From contig NC_086175.1 in NCBI RefSeq assembly GCF_023053635.1, positions 126,622,240 to 126,686,239 on the forward strand: DNA of 64,000 nucleotides, read 5' to 3'. A model generated the notes under the pieces. It had not been told where the DNA came from. It saw only the letters and a list, made by a program, of their open reading frames with translations, and ran no database searches. The position numbers and the translations under genes are program-made. This document shows positions 12,305 to 22,270 of this stretch, one piece after another (the stretch's first letter is position 1; each line of letters opens with the position of its first letter). Source of the DNA: Elgaria multicarinata webbii (taxonomy: Eukaryota > Chordata > Lepidosauria > Squamata > Anguidae).

Positions 12305-12556
12305 CGGCCATATGAAAAAGAGGACCGGGCTCCTGTATCTAACAGTTGCATAGAAAAGGGAATTTCAGCAGGTGTCATTTGTATGTATGCAGCACCTGGT
12401 GATATACCCTCTTCATCACAATGGTTCAAGCTGCTGGAGCCCTGCCCTCTTTTGTATTTTGTCAAGAGGACAGGGTTCTTGCAGCTTTAACTGTTGTAAT
12501 GAAGAGCGAATTCCACTAGATATTGCATGCATACAAATGACATCTACCGAAATTCG
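12305..12556. mobile_element. hAT MITE (TAGGGTGACC family), degraded copy
   Basis: Carries this family's internal words (GGGCTCCTGTATCT, AATTTCAGCAGGTGTCATTT, CTTCATCACAA, GCAGCTTTAACTGTTGT) in the usual mirror order. Both terminal inverted repeats are decayed. Confidence 0.75.
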
Positions 12557-12689
12557 ACACACTAATCAACGGTTTTCCGTTTTGTGCCTATCCCCCCCAC
12601 TCCCCGGCATTGATTAGCCTGTTGGACAGTCAGCCACTGAAAGCAGAGAAAATCTTCAGGCGTACCAAAAAGCAGGAGATACCTATAGC

Positions 12690-12760
12690 ACCTGGGGGGG
12701 AGGGGGGGTTGCAGGATTGAGACCAAATCTCATAGCCTGCCTCCTCTACACTGCTGGCTT
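12690..12760. repeat. Detached partial unit of the 140-bp tandem repeat
   Basis: GGGTTGCAGGATTGAGACCAAA and the following CATAGCCTGCCTCC match the start of the units at 11.89-12.30 kb, suggesting the array was split by the intervening insertion. Confidence 0.5.
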
Positions 12761-13254
12761 GGTCCCTTTAACATGTTCCTAATGAGTAAATTATAAAACA
12801 GGAGAGAAGTAGCTGTTTTGACTGCTCTTGCTGCACAGCTCTGTAGCCAGCCAAAATAACCCACTGACCACCACACAACAATGATCCATGTTGGGTTAAA
12901 TAACTCGCTCTGTAGAGCAAGGGTTATCAGAGTGGATTATTTTGGCCAAATAAGCCACGGGTTTAAAAACTCCCACCAGTCGATACAACAACCTATGATT
13001 GGTTAATTAAACCCATCATCATGATTGCATGGTTACTGACAGCTGCAAATGATGCAAGTCCAACACACCTGGAAAGCTCCAGTTTAGGGAAAGCTGATCT
13101 GAAGCAAAGATAATCCTTTCCTCCGCATTCTGTTAATGGAGTTAACCGGTACTGCTAAATGTTACAGATGTACCTCTAGAATAAGATCTGGTGACAAATA
13201 GTTGCCAGTTTAAGATGTCATCAGATTTGTTCTGAACTAGAGCCCTATTAAGGT

Positions 13255-13672
13255 GAGCAAATTCAGGATGATGCTATGGCGTGGAGAATGTGGACAGGGA
13301 GACTTTTTTGTTTCCCTCTCATAATATTAGAACCCAAGGAGGTCATCCCACAAAACTGATTGCTGGGAGATTCAGGACAGATGTACTGCTTTGCACAGTG
13401 TATACTTAAAGTATGGAATTCACTACCACAAGATGTAGTAATGGCCACCTATTTGGATGGCTTTAAATAGGGATCAGACAAATTCCTGTAGGATAAAGCT
13501 ATCAATGGCTACTAGTCCCGATGGCTATGTGCTACCCTCAGTATCAGAGGCAGTAAGCCTGTGTACACCAGTTGCTGCTCTTACACCTGGAGTTTCTGGT
13601 CAACAGCTGGTTGGCCATTGAGCATTGGACTAGATGGGAGTCTTGATCCATCATGGCTCTTATGTTCTTATG
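13255..13672 (+). mobile_element. CR1 LINE 3' end, subfamily B
   Basis: Contains the blocks GGAGAATGTGGACAGG, AGAACCCAAGGAGGTCATCC, GATGTAGTAATGGCCACC, ATCAATGGCTACTAG and GGACTAGATGG, ending in CTTATGTTCTTATG. The recognisable 3' coding end and UTR are shared with copies at 23.9, 47.2, 51.9 and 61.1 kb. Confidence 0.85.
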
Positions 13673-14389
13673 AGGTATTATTTCCCAAAGGAGTATTTGT
13701 GTGTATATACAGAAAATTAAAAGCATATATATATAAAAGATAAAATCCCTACTTTCGTGTGCAAAATAAAGTTTCTTAAACTGCATGGAGCAAGAGAATG
13801 GCTCCAGTGGTCCTGCCTCTCCAATTTGGGTGTGGAGGTTGAAGAAGGGAGCCTATTTTATGTGAATAGGCTTCTCCAACATTGGGAACCCTGATCCCAG
13901 TTGTCACCTGGGAGTGGGGCTATGCAGCTAAGCACACATGAACATTGTTTTTAGAAAAATCAAGCCTGAGGATACAACCACGAATTAAAAGAGGGCTAAT
14001 TTGGGATCGTAGGAGGAATCTTCCGAGTCCATCACTGACTGTGATGAAACTTGAGTGATAAGCCTGGGGTGCGGAAACTTGCCAACATCACCTCCCACCC
14101 AAAGCCATCACAAGCTTAAAAACCGCCACTTTAAGTTTACTATGCATTAATTTTCTCTTATCCTCAGCCACCATGGAGACCTGCGGTCAGGCAGAAAGGC
14201 AAAGCGAGAGACACAAAACATTTTTTTCAATCATACCCACTCTTCCTTACATGGCAGTAAGCCCCACTCCCCAAAAATAGATCTTGCTTTTAAATAAGCA
14301 CGATCAGTAAGGATCTCATTGGGGAGCCTTTCTCTCCTACTCACCCCCGCCATAACGTCAAGCCTGCGATGTTCTCGGACGCCCAGTAA

Positions 14390-15060
14390 ACCCGGGCCGC
14401 CTGGAGCTCCGCAGCTATGACCTTGAGCGCCCATTTCCTGCAAACAAACCGAAGCCCCCCGACCCGCGATCACTCACCGGGGACTAAATGCTTCTCGGTA
14501 AAGCTTGGCTAGACCAGCCCCTCCGCGCGCCAGGCGTCTCTTCTTCCCCACGGTGCTTCGATGGCCGCGGCGGCCCTTTCGCCCATCACGCCTGCCAGGC
14601 GCACACTCTTCCCACGGGCGCCGCCATCTTGTCTGGTCATATGACACTCCGTCCGCAGCACCCTCCGATTGGCCCGTTCCCCAACGGCACCCGCACGGGA
14701 GCTTCCGATTGGCGCAGCGGGGCCCTGCCGCTCCCTACTCGGCCGACCCGTCAATCGTGGGCTGGCTGGGCCGCGTTGCTAAGGCGAAGAGGGAGGGCGG
14801 CGATGGAGGCGGCAACGGCCGGAGCAGCAGCAGCGCCAGCAGCAGCAGCACCGACGCCGCCGATGCCGCGATGGAAGCAGGCCGGCGCTGACTGAGGCCG
14901 GAGGGCGGAGTAACGGACTGCCTCCCCCAGCCCGCCCCCTGCGGACACCTCGATGGGGGCGCAACAGCCCGCGGGGTAATAGGCTCTCTCTCCCCCCCCC
15001 TCTCTCTCCCGGGGTAACTGGCAGGTGGGGTCGGTGGTTCGGAGCGCTTCGGACATGGGC
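14390..15060. promoter_or_regulatory. CpG island, probable shared TMEM126/DLG2 promoter
   Basis: A sharp switch from AT-rich to CpG-dense sequence. Two identical inverted CCAAT boxes (TCCGATTGGC) lie with ATTGG at 14668-14672 and 14708-14712, and a YY1-type CCGCCATCTTG at 14631-14641. TMEM126 reads away to the left and DLG2 to the right. Mammalian DLG2 and TMEM126B share a head-to-head position, so a bidirectional promoter is a reasonable inference. The plus-strand transcript start and any upstream DLG2 non-coding exon cannot be fixed here. Confidence 0.75.
14478..14645 (-). other. TMEM126A: Probable non-coding first exon of TMEM126
   Basis: On the minus strand a good donor, CCCCG|GTGAGT, ends an exon at 14478 within the CpG island; it would splice to the acceptor at 11428. 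The upstream edge is placed approximately at the YY1 motif (CAAGATGGCGG on this strand), which often marks transcript starts. No in-frame protein extension is implied. Confidence 0.5.
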
Positions 15061-15079
15061 TCTCTGCTCGCGGCTGGCC

Positions 15080-15880
15080 CCTCAGCCTAGTCAAACCCAG
15101 GCTTCCCTCAGCCTCCCGCTGGACTACAGCTCCCATCAGCCCCAGCCATGGGTTCCCCCTTAGCCTATTCTAATCCAGCCTTCTCTCAGCCTGCTGCCCT
15201 CTGGAGGTGCTGGACTCCAGTTCCCATCAGCCCCAGCCATGGGATTTCTTTTCAGCGTAGTCTAACCCAGCCTTCCCTCAGCCTGCCGCCCTCTGGAGGT
15301 GCTGGACTGCAGTTCCTATCAGCCCCAGCCATGAGTTTTCCCTCAGCCTAGTCTAATCCAGCCTTCCCTCAGCCTGTCGCCCTCTGGAGGTGCTGGACTG
15401 CAGTTCCTATCAGTCCCAGCCATGAGTTTTCCCTCAGCCTAGTCTAATCCAGCCTTCCCTCAGCCTGCCGCCCTCTGGAGGTGCTGGACTGCAGTTCCTA
15501 TCAGCCCCAGCCATGAGTTTTCCCTCAGCCTAGTCTAATCCAGCCTTCCCTCAGCCTGTCGCCCTCTGGAGGTGCTGGACTGCAGTTCCTATCAGTCCCA
15601 GCCATGAGTTTTCCCTCAGCCTAGTCTAATCCAGCCTTCCCTCAGCCTGCCGCCCTCTGGAGGTGCTGGACTGCAGTTCCTATCAGCCCCAGCCATGAGT
15701 TTTCCCTCAGCCTAGTCTAATCCAGCCTTCCCTCAGCCTGCCGCCCTCTGGAGGTGCTGGACTGCAGTTCCTATCAGCCCCAGCCATGAGTTTTCCCTCA
15801 GCCTAGTCTAATCCAGCCTTCCCTCAGCCTGCCGCCCTCTGGAGGTGCTGGACTACACCTCCCATCAGCCCCAGTCTTGA
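15080..15880. repeat. 91-bp minisatellite, about 8.8 units, with CTCF-like cores
   Basis: Anchor words recur at 15148, 15239, 15331, 15422, 15513, 15604, 15695 and 15786, a period of 91 (once 92). Each unit reads roughly CTAGTCTAATCCAGCC, CCTCAGCCTGCCGCC, CTCTGGAGGTGCTGG, then CAGTTCCTATCAGCCCCAG. The block GCCGCCCTCTGGAGG recurs eight times and on the minus strand is CCTCCAGAGGGCGGC, matching the CTCF core CCASYAGRKGGCRSY at 14 of 15 positions in most units. The unit probably derives from the common reptile repeat containing ACTACAACTCCCATCA. Confidence 0.93.
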
Positions 15881-16977
15881 GGGCAGCAGGCTGAGGGAAG
15901 GCTGCTCCAGCCCTTCTCCACCCACACTCTGCACCACCCACACTCCTCTCTGCTGCCCCACTCATGTGGCCACCAGCCCCCTCTCTTCCCTACAGACCTC
16001 CCTCCCAGACCCCCCCAAACCTTTTTTCCCACCCCTTGTGTCCCCCCTCCCTTGTGTCCCCCCTCCACCCGCGCACATTAGCCTGCCACATGGCAGAACC
16101 ATATTTATTTAATTGCCTCGTTGAGTCTCCTCCCACCTATCTTTCTGAGAGCCCCTCCTCACATTGGGGTTTTGGCTCCTTCTCCACTCCACCCTACAAT
16201 TGGTCACTGGACCCTTTGTTGGCCACCCCATAACTAAGGTTCTCGGAGGAATGAATGATTTAAAAGGATTTGAAATCTCTTCTCGTCCGCTGCTCCACAC
16301 TTCTCCGTATTTACCTCTTCCCACTCTATTACTTAGTAAACTCTCCTTGTCTCTTGTGGGCCTCCCTTAACCGTTCACCTGAGCCCCTGTTTTCTGCCTG
16401 CCCCATAGGTGCCCCACATTAGTGTATATGGTCTCTCTCTTTGTCTTGATGAACTCCCCCTGCCTGTCTTCTGACCGTCCCCACCCCCAGTTCTCATCAC
16501 TTGTTAATTGTCACCCTCAGCAGCTGGTTTTCCCCCTTACTCACTCCATGGGGTCCTGCCCCTGTGAATCCTGCCTGGTCCGCTGGCCACCACCCAGTGA
16601 TGCGGTTTTTCTGCCCTGTTGCTTGTTCTCTGCTTCCACGCCATCTTTTCTCTCTTCTGTGGCCTGCCAGCAAGTCATCTTACCGGACTCTACTTCTGCG
16701 TCTAGCTTGGCTGCTGAAGGGTAGGAGGCAAATGGCACCATTCAGGAGGACAGACGTTGCCTGGGGAGTTATCAGTTGCTGACCCTCTCACTGCACCTTT
16801 CTTAATCCCCTCTCACTTTGCACCCCCCCCCCCCCAATATCTCCCTCATGTGGTCCAGGAACGTCTCCCCCCACTTCAAAGTCTCTGCACCTCACCTTTA
16901 TCTCTGGCCCTGATTCCATTTCTTGCCCTGAAACCCAGCTCAGCTTTGGACACGCACCTGATTGTGATTTTTCACAT
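15881..16977. other. Pyrimidine-rich stretch, no gene recognised
   Basis: The plus strand is strongly C+T-rich, with a short duplication of CCTTGTGTCCCCCCTCC near 16035-16065. Open frames here look like compositional artefacts: no family motifs and no consistent splice sites. Confidence 0.6.
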
Positions 16978-17032
16978 TATTTATTTATTTATTGCATTTT
17001 TATACCGCCCAGTAGCCGAAGCGCTCTGGGGG
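16978..17032 (-). mobile_element. L2-type LINE 3' terminus
   Basis: ATTTATTTATTGCATTTTTATACCGCCC followed by AGCCGAAGCGCTCTGGG, the terminal block of the L2 copies in this window. Confidence 0.85.
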
Positions 17033-17414
17033 GGGGGGGTTACGAAAATTTGATTCCTCTTTCCAACCCCTTCAGCCAGCCTTCCTGTCCTTACATTGCT
17101 TCCATCAACCTCTTTCTGTGACAACCTCACACCATTGGTCACAACTTGCCTTCAGACTCTCTGCTCACCCGCCCAGGATCCCTTCATATCTCTGTACTTG
17201 GCCAACTTCTCTAATCTCAGACCTTCCATAATTCTACATCTGTGCCAGTTCCCTTCATACTTGCACATACGATCTTTCCTTGCCTCCTACACAGAGATCC
17301 AGTTCTCCTTCATTAAAGCCTCCAAGCTAGCCTTGTGCTTCGTGCCCGAATGCACTGTAGCCTTATGACCCTACCCTACCCCATTTATTACTGAGCCCAA
17401 TTCGAGATGCATGT

Positions 17415-17930
17415 GCTTCCCTTTAGAGACCTAAACAGCTTGGGGCCCAAATACCTGAAGGACTGCGCCTTCCCATACCATCATGCGTATGCATTAAGAT
17501 CACCAGAGGAGGCCCGTTCCAAGTTCCATTCCTGGGAGAAGCCCATTCTGCATTTTCAAAAGTGAGGGACTTCTCCGTGGTGGTACCCCAGCTGTGGAAC
17601 ACCCTCCTGAAGGAGAAATGACTGGCAGCAACTCTGTATTCTTTTAGGTGCCAAGTCAAAACGTTTTTATTTGCTCCGGCATTTTAAATCGATTGTTTTG
17701 TTTGCTGGTTGCATAGTCATGCATCTCAATTGTATTGATTTAATTTTTGTTCTTTTAATTCATTTATTTATTTATTAAATTTATATACCGCCCCATAGCT
17801 GAAGCTCTCTGGGCGGCTTACAAAAGTACTTTTAATAAGTTAACCTGTTTTTAAATTGTATATATTTGCTCTGGGATCCGTTGTGGATACAACAGCAGTT
17901 TATAAATGTTTAAAATAAACAAATAAATGG
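17415..17930 (+). mobile_element. L2-type LINE 3' portion with an inner opposite-strand L2 tail
   Basis: CTAAACAGCTTGGGGCCC, TCTCCGTGGTGGTACCCC, GTGGAACACCCTCCTG and CAAGTCAAAACGTTTTT follow the C-terminal order seen in the 19.3 kb copy (SVV..GLWN, QLKTFLF). At about 17760-17830 an L2 terminus in the opposite orientation (ATATACCGCCCCATAG) interrupts it. Confidence 0.8.
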
Positions 17931-18257
17931 CTTCTAAACTCCCCTATGCAGTTATCACAACTCAAAAATATAATGCTTCTTTACACCCTAACTCTTTCAT
18001 GCAAATCTCTGACCACTTCCTTACTTGCTGGTCCAGTTTCTCAACCTAGTTCCCATCTTAAATCCCAGTGATCTGCTTCAGTACTATTCCTGCATAAATG
18101 TTGATCTGGCCCAACTTCACACCCACACTACCCTGACCCTATGCTCCTCTTTTGTCTGGAGCAAACCAAATCTCCTTTTTGCAGCCCAGCTTCATTGTGC
18201 AAATCTGTCGTATGACTACACCCAACCTCCCATACTCAACCTCCTGTTGGACTAGTG
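17931..18257. other. Pyrimidine-rich stretch, no gene recognised
   Basis: Continuation of the C+T-rich plus strand between L2 tails; nothing identifiable. Confidence 0.5.
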
Positions 18258-18360
18258 CCTTGATTTATTTATTTAATTACATTTATATACCGCCCCACAG
18301 CCGAAGCTCTCTGGGCGGTTTACAACATTTAAAAATAGTAAACATTAAAAGTATACAATT
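18258..18360 (-). mobile_element. L2-type LINE 3' terminus
   Basis: TTTATATACCGCCCCACAG, CCGAAGCTCTCTGGGCGG and the ACAACATTTAAAAATAG tail-proximal block, reverse orientation. Confidence 0.88.
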
Positions 18361-18361
18361 T

Positions 18362-18364
<3 letters not shown>

Positions 18365-18397
<33 letters not shown>
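18365..18397. repeat. (AC)n microsatellite
   Basis: About 16 AC units directly beside the L2 terminus. Confidence 0.95.
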
Positions 18398-18401
<4 letters not shown>

Positions 18402-18576
18402 AAAACAGTATAAAAACAACAGTATCCCTGTGCTTTCATTGACCCAGATCTTTGCCAACTCTTCTTCGCATGCATCTCTACACTTCACATACACCTCACA
18501 CACCCCTGGATCCTAGTTTTTTTTTAAGGTCGTTAACTACTAACTTGCCTGATCTATCCTCTATTTAACTTCTATT

Positions 18577-18622
18577 TATTTATTTATTACATTTTTATAC
18601 CGCCCAATAGCCGAAGCTTTTG
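18577..18622 (-). mobile_element. L2-type LINE 3' terminus, short
   Basis: TTATTACATTTTTATACCGC then CCAATAGCCGAAGCTTTTG. Confidence 0.8.
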
Positions 18623-19040
18623 ACTTCTACTACCTCTCTCTCTCTCTCCCTATCCAATACTGTCTCTGCGTCCTGAGCCCATGTCACTTCCTTACCTTTT
18701 TACTGAACAGCGTTCTCAATTCTTTTCTCATTTATGTTCTCCCATTCCATTTAGGCTTCTAAGTGGACTATGACTCCAATCCATTTCACAGCTCATCGCT
18801 CACTTCCTCCCAGTTTGCACGGAATTTCCGTCTTTGAGACCATGCTGCCCATTGCACGCCTTTTAGGACACCCTTTCTCAATCCTTAATTTCATTAGCTT
18901 GACTTCACTCGCCTGCTGCACTCTACCTTTGCTCATCCCTGCCACTGACTTTTGTCCTTTACTTACCACGGTTCCCTCAGAATCCATATTTCAAGTTCTC
19001 TATGCTACATTGCACTACAGCTTCTCTCTTATCATTTCCC
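18623..19040. other. Pyrimidine-rich stretch, no gene recognised
   Basis: C+T-rich plus strand; no repeat family or exon recognised. Confidence 0.5.
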
Positions 19041-19044
19041 TGCT

Positions 19045-19780
19045 TAATTAATTAATTAATTAATTTATTTCATTTTTATACCGGCCAATAGCCGAAGCTC
19101 TCTGGGCGGTTCACAAAAATTAAAACCATAATAAAACAACTAACAGTCTAAAAACACAAATACAAAATACAGTATAAAAAGCACAACCAGGATAAAACCA
19201 CGTAGCAGAAATTGATATAAGATTAAAATACAGAATTAGAACAGTAAAATTTAAATTTAAGTTAAAATTAAGTGTTAAAATACTGAGAGAATAAAAAGGT
19301 CTTCAGCTGGCGACGAAAGGAGTACAGTGTAGGCACCAGGCGGACCTCTCTCAGGAGCTCATTCCACAGCCCGGATGCCACAACAGAGAAAGCCCTCCTC
19401 CTAGTAGCCACCTGCCTCACTTCCTTTGGCAGGGGCTCACGGAGAAGGGCCCCTGTGGATGATCTTAAGGTCCGGGCAGGTACATATGGGAGGAGGCGTT
19501 CCTTCAGATAACCTGGCCCCAAACCGTTTAGGGCTTTCAATGTCAATACCAGCACTTTGAATTGGGCCCGGACCTGGACTGGCAGCCAATGAAGCTGGGA
19601 AAGGACTGGCGTGATGTGGTCTCGCCAGCCAGTCCCTGTTAGTAAACGGGCTGCCCTGTTTTGTACCAGCTGAAGTTTCCGGACCGTTTTCAAAGGCAGC
19701 CCCACGTATAACGCATTGCAGTAATCCAAACGAGAGGTTATCAGAGCATGGATAACTGTAGCTAGGCAATCTCTATCCAG
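19045..19780 (-). mobile_element. L2-type LINE, 3' coding end and UTR
   Basis: Best L2 copy in the window. On the minus strand a 153-codon frame (19729-19268) gives MDYCNALYVGLPLKTVRK, QLVQNRAARLLTG, ITPVLSQLHWLPV, FKVLVLTLKALNGLGP, RRAFSVVASGLWNELL and SFRRQLKTFLFSQ, the classic C-terminal segment after the reverse transcriptase of L2-type non-LTR elements. The 3' UTR ends in the ACCG(G/C)CCAATAGCCGAAGC block. The element is 5' truncated; the open frame suggests a fairly young insertion. Confidence 0.93.
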
Positions 19781-20130
19781 ATAAGGGCCTGAGCTGATAA
19801 AAGGTGCTTAGCAGATGCACCTGAAACTACAGTCCATATTCAAGCCCCCTTCATTGCCCTTATGGTTTGCCGCAACCTTGTTCTTCACATAAACATTTTT
19901 CCTGCAGTTTCAAGTTCACTTGCTCTTCACCCTATACCAAGGGGGCGGAATTTCACGCCTGGGCCCCCATTCCAGCCTTCCTGGGGTCCCAGTCCAGTCC
20001 CCAGGGTTCCCCAGATGACAATGCCTCCTTCCCACCCATAATTTTGTGGTTTCCAGGCTTTTGTGCAGTTTTTTGCCCATTCCAAAGGGTTGAAATGACT
20101 CTCATAAAGCTTAGTTAATGTCAGCAAGGG
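19781..20130. other. No gene or repeat recognised
   Basis: Unassigned DLG2-side upstream sequence. Confidence 0.4.
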
Positions 20131-20245
20131 CCTTAAGACACAATCCTATGCATATGTGGAACTTATTTTTGTCTAAAACTCCCAGCGTTGGCTGGGGGAC
20201 GCTGGGAGTTGCAGGATTTATTCCTGTCTAAACATGCATAGGATT
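20131..20245. repeat. Short palindromic repeat with inner hairpin
   Basis: Outer words ACAATCCTATGCATATG and CATGCATAGGATTTA face each other. Between them AACTCCCAGCGTT and GACGCTGGGAGTT form a second hairpin, which may be a separate small insertion. Confidence 0.5.
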
Positions 20246-20639
20246 TACACCTTTAAGCTAAAATATGGTGGTATTTTTGGCTCTGCTTCCCTGAAATGGG
20301 ATTCAGCCCTTGAGATGAAAAAGGTTCAACATCCCTGCCTTAAACCAACCCCTTTTCCCTATATTAAGAGTCAATAAAACCATCAGAACACGAGAAAGAC
20401 TCTTTATTAAGCAACAAGAATCTGTTTATGTGAATGCGAGAAAGATAAGAGTGCTTGAATATAGTTTAAGAGCAGCAGAGAATAACTCCTGGACACAATT
20501 TTCACCTTTTGCAGAAGGTAATTGCGATGCAGGAGAACTATGTGTAAATTGGGTTTGCATGCATAAAGGGAAACATCTGTACAGTAAATTTGCCCCTTTG
20601 TCTTTGACATCGTGAAAAGGAAAGAGTCTGTTATTGTGT

Positions 20640-21718
20640 TCTTTTCTTTTCTGCAGGAAAAAAAGGGGGGAAATATTGAGGTTTTGGTGAGGCCAACCAG
20701 CTGTGCCAGCAACCGGGGGAACTCTGGACTGACTTCATGGCCTGCATTGTGCTCTGTTAATATTCCAGCCTCTTTGCATACCATTTGGGGAAGCTCTTCT
20801 CTGAACTTTGCTCCTCTCTCATTAGGCAGCTGCTGCTGAGCAAAAAGTGAGATGGCGAGACGTCAGTGACTCCAGTGCACAGCAGTCTGCTCTACCAGCC
20901 TGCCCCGAGAATAGCACTGTCACTTTAATAATTCCATGTCGAGGGATTGTTTTCAATCCTCTTGGGCTTAATACAAGTAAGGATCAGAGGGACATTAAAG
21001 GCCAGAAGGCAAGGTGGAGAAAATAAAAATGAAAGTGACTGCTGTTCGAGTAACCAAGTGAAACTGGGGCTTTTTCCTCCCCAGTATGCCGAAGACCATC
21101 GTGTGCACACAGTGCTATATCTAACTGGCCAAAGTCAGCTGTGAATGGTGCAAAGTCCCTCTGAACTGCTCCTGTCTTCCTCAGAAATTTATTTGGATTA
21201 TTTGAGAACTGGTTTGACGCTTAGGTGGTGTCGGAATGTGCTGAAGTGGATTATTAGGACTGCCAAGACTTGGACTGTGCCTTAATTGTATTTCCTACGT
21301 TCACTTAACTTCTACAAAAGCAAAACAAAAAGCCCTTGGCTGTCACAAGAGGGATTCTTATACAATTTTGTAGGATGACGGGTGTTTTCTCTTGTATATT
21401 TTTTATAGACCGGGAAATATTTTACAGATTTTGACAACTGCTTTGGCAAAAATTCTCTCTATTTTTTTTCCCTCCCTCCCCTTGGTATTCCATTGGGTGG
21501 TGTTGGAAGTTTTTAATTGGAGAAAACTGTGAGCGCCACTGTGGAAAACGAAGGCGTAGATTCCTGTTTTTAAGCTGAACTGTGTTAAGTGTTTTGAATC
21601 GGATGGCAGATTTCTGACCTCACAAGACAATCCCAGCGGGACTCTGTGTTGATACCGGTAAATAAGCGCTTGCATCCAGTGCCAGAAATAACTGCGAGAA
21701 TGCCAGTCAAGAAGAAAG
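20640..21718 (+). other. DLG2: Probable DLG2 isoform first exon and 5' UTR
   Basis: A low-repeat stretch leading without a gap into the MPVKKK start codon at 21700. There is no convincing acceptor close upstream of the ATG, so a first exon with its own promoter is plausible; a 5' UTR spliced from the CpG island at 14.4-15.0 kb is the alternative. A CRE-like GACGTCAG lies near 20859. The 5' edge is a guess. Confidence 0.4.
21700..21718 (+). CDS. DLG2: DLG2 (PSD-93) start exon, L27 isoform, encodes MPVKKK
   Basis: ATGCCAGTCAAGAAGAAAG then donor GTGGGC. The ATG has A at -3 and the nearest in-frame upstream stop is TGA at 21595, with no ATG between. MPVKKK continues in phase into DTDRAL at 45893 (G|AC gives Asp), reproducing the N-terminus of L27-containing DLG family proteins (DLG1 starts MPVRKQDTQRAL). 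DLG2 is a membrane-associated guanylate kinase scaffold at postsynaptic densities. This isoform starts with the L27 domain instead of the palmitoylated N-terminus of PSD-93 alpha. Confidence 0.88.
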
Positions 21719-22169
21719 GTGGGCTATGAAGCTTCCTATCTCATTTTTGTCTGTCTTTTTAAGAAACTGGATTTCTCATCCATGCAATTTTACATTAAAA
21801 GCATTTGAATGGGAGAATGAAGTTGTTTGTTTGTTTGTTTTTCTGTGGAGAAGCGAAAGAGAAGCATTTCATGCATTTTTTGTTTGCATACAAAAGGATT
21901 TTTTTTTACTTCAATTGAAATTGCTTGAGAATCAGCTAGGACACATTCGGATCTCAAATTTTGATTTCGCAAAAATGTTTTTTGCTTTTGTAGCATGGGG
22001 GGGGGGAGGCAGGGGGAAATGGGAAGGAGAATTCCAGTTACCTTATACATGTACTAACTCTAGCAGAAACCATTTAAAAAATAAAATGAAAACGATCACA
22101 GTTTCTCTGCAGTACTTCGTTGTGAGTTTAGGATTTATGGGGCAGCTTCTAAGTAGGACCTCAATTTTT

Positions 22170-22270
22170 AAAAGAATTAAGGCTGCAATCCTATGAGCAC
22201 TTACCTGAGAGTCAGTCCCATTTAATGCAATGGAGCTTACTTCTGAGTAGACATGTATAGGATTGTATTG
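22170..22270. repeat. 'GCAATCCTA' short interspersed repeat
   Basis: Runs from GGCTGCAATCCTATGAGC through AGTCAGTCCCATTTAATGC and GGAGCTTACTTCTGAG to CATGTATAGGATTG, a common squamate short repeat with roughly mirror-image halves. Confidence 0.7.

Noticed and set aside
14488-14895. Long plus-strand open frames in the CpG island (for example the alanine-rich frame starting near 14802)
   Set aside because: Several overlapping frames are open on both strands because the sequence is GC-rich. None shows a known motif or matches a DLG2 N-terminus, so they are not called as genes.
18865-19051. Short open frames in the pyrimidine-rich tract
   Set aside because: They consist of leucine, serine and proline from C/T-rich codons and have no family signature or splice context.
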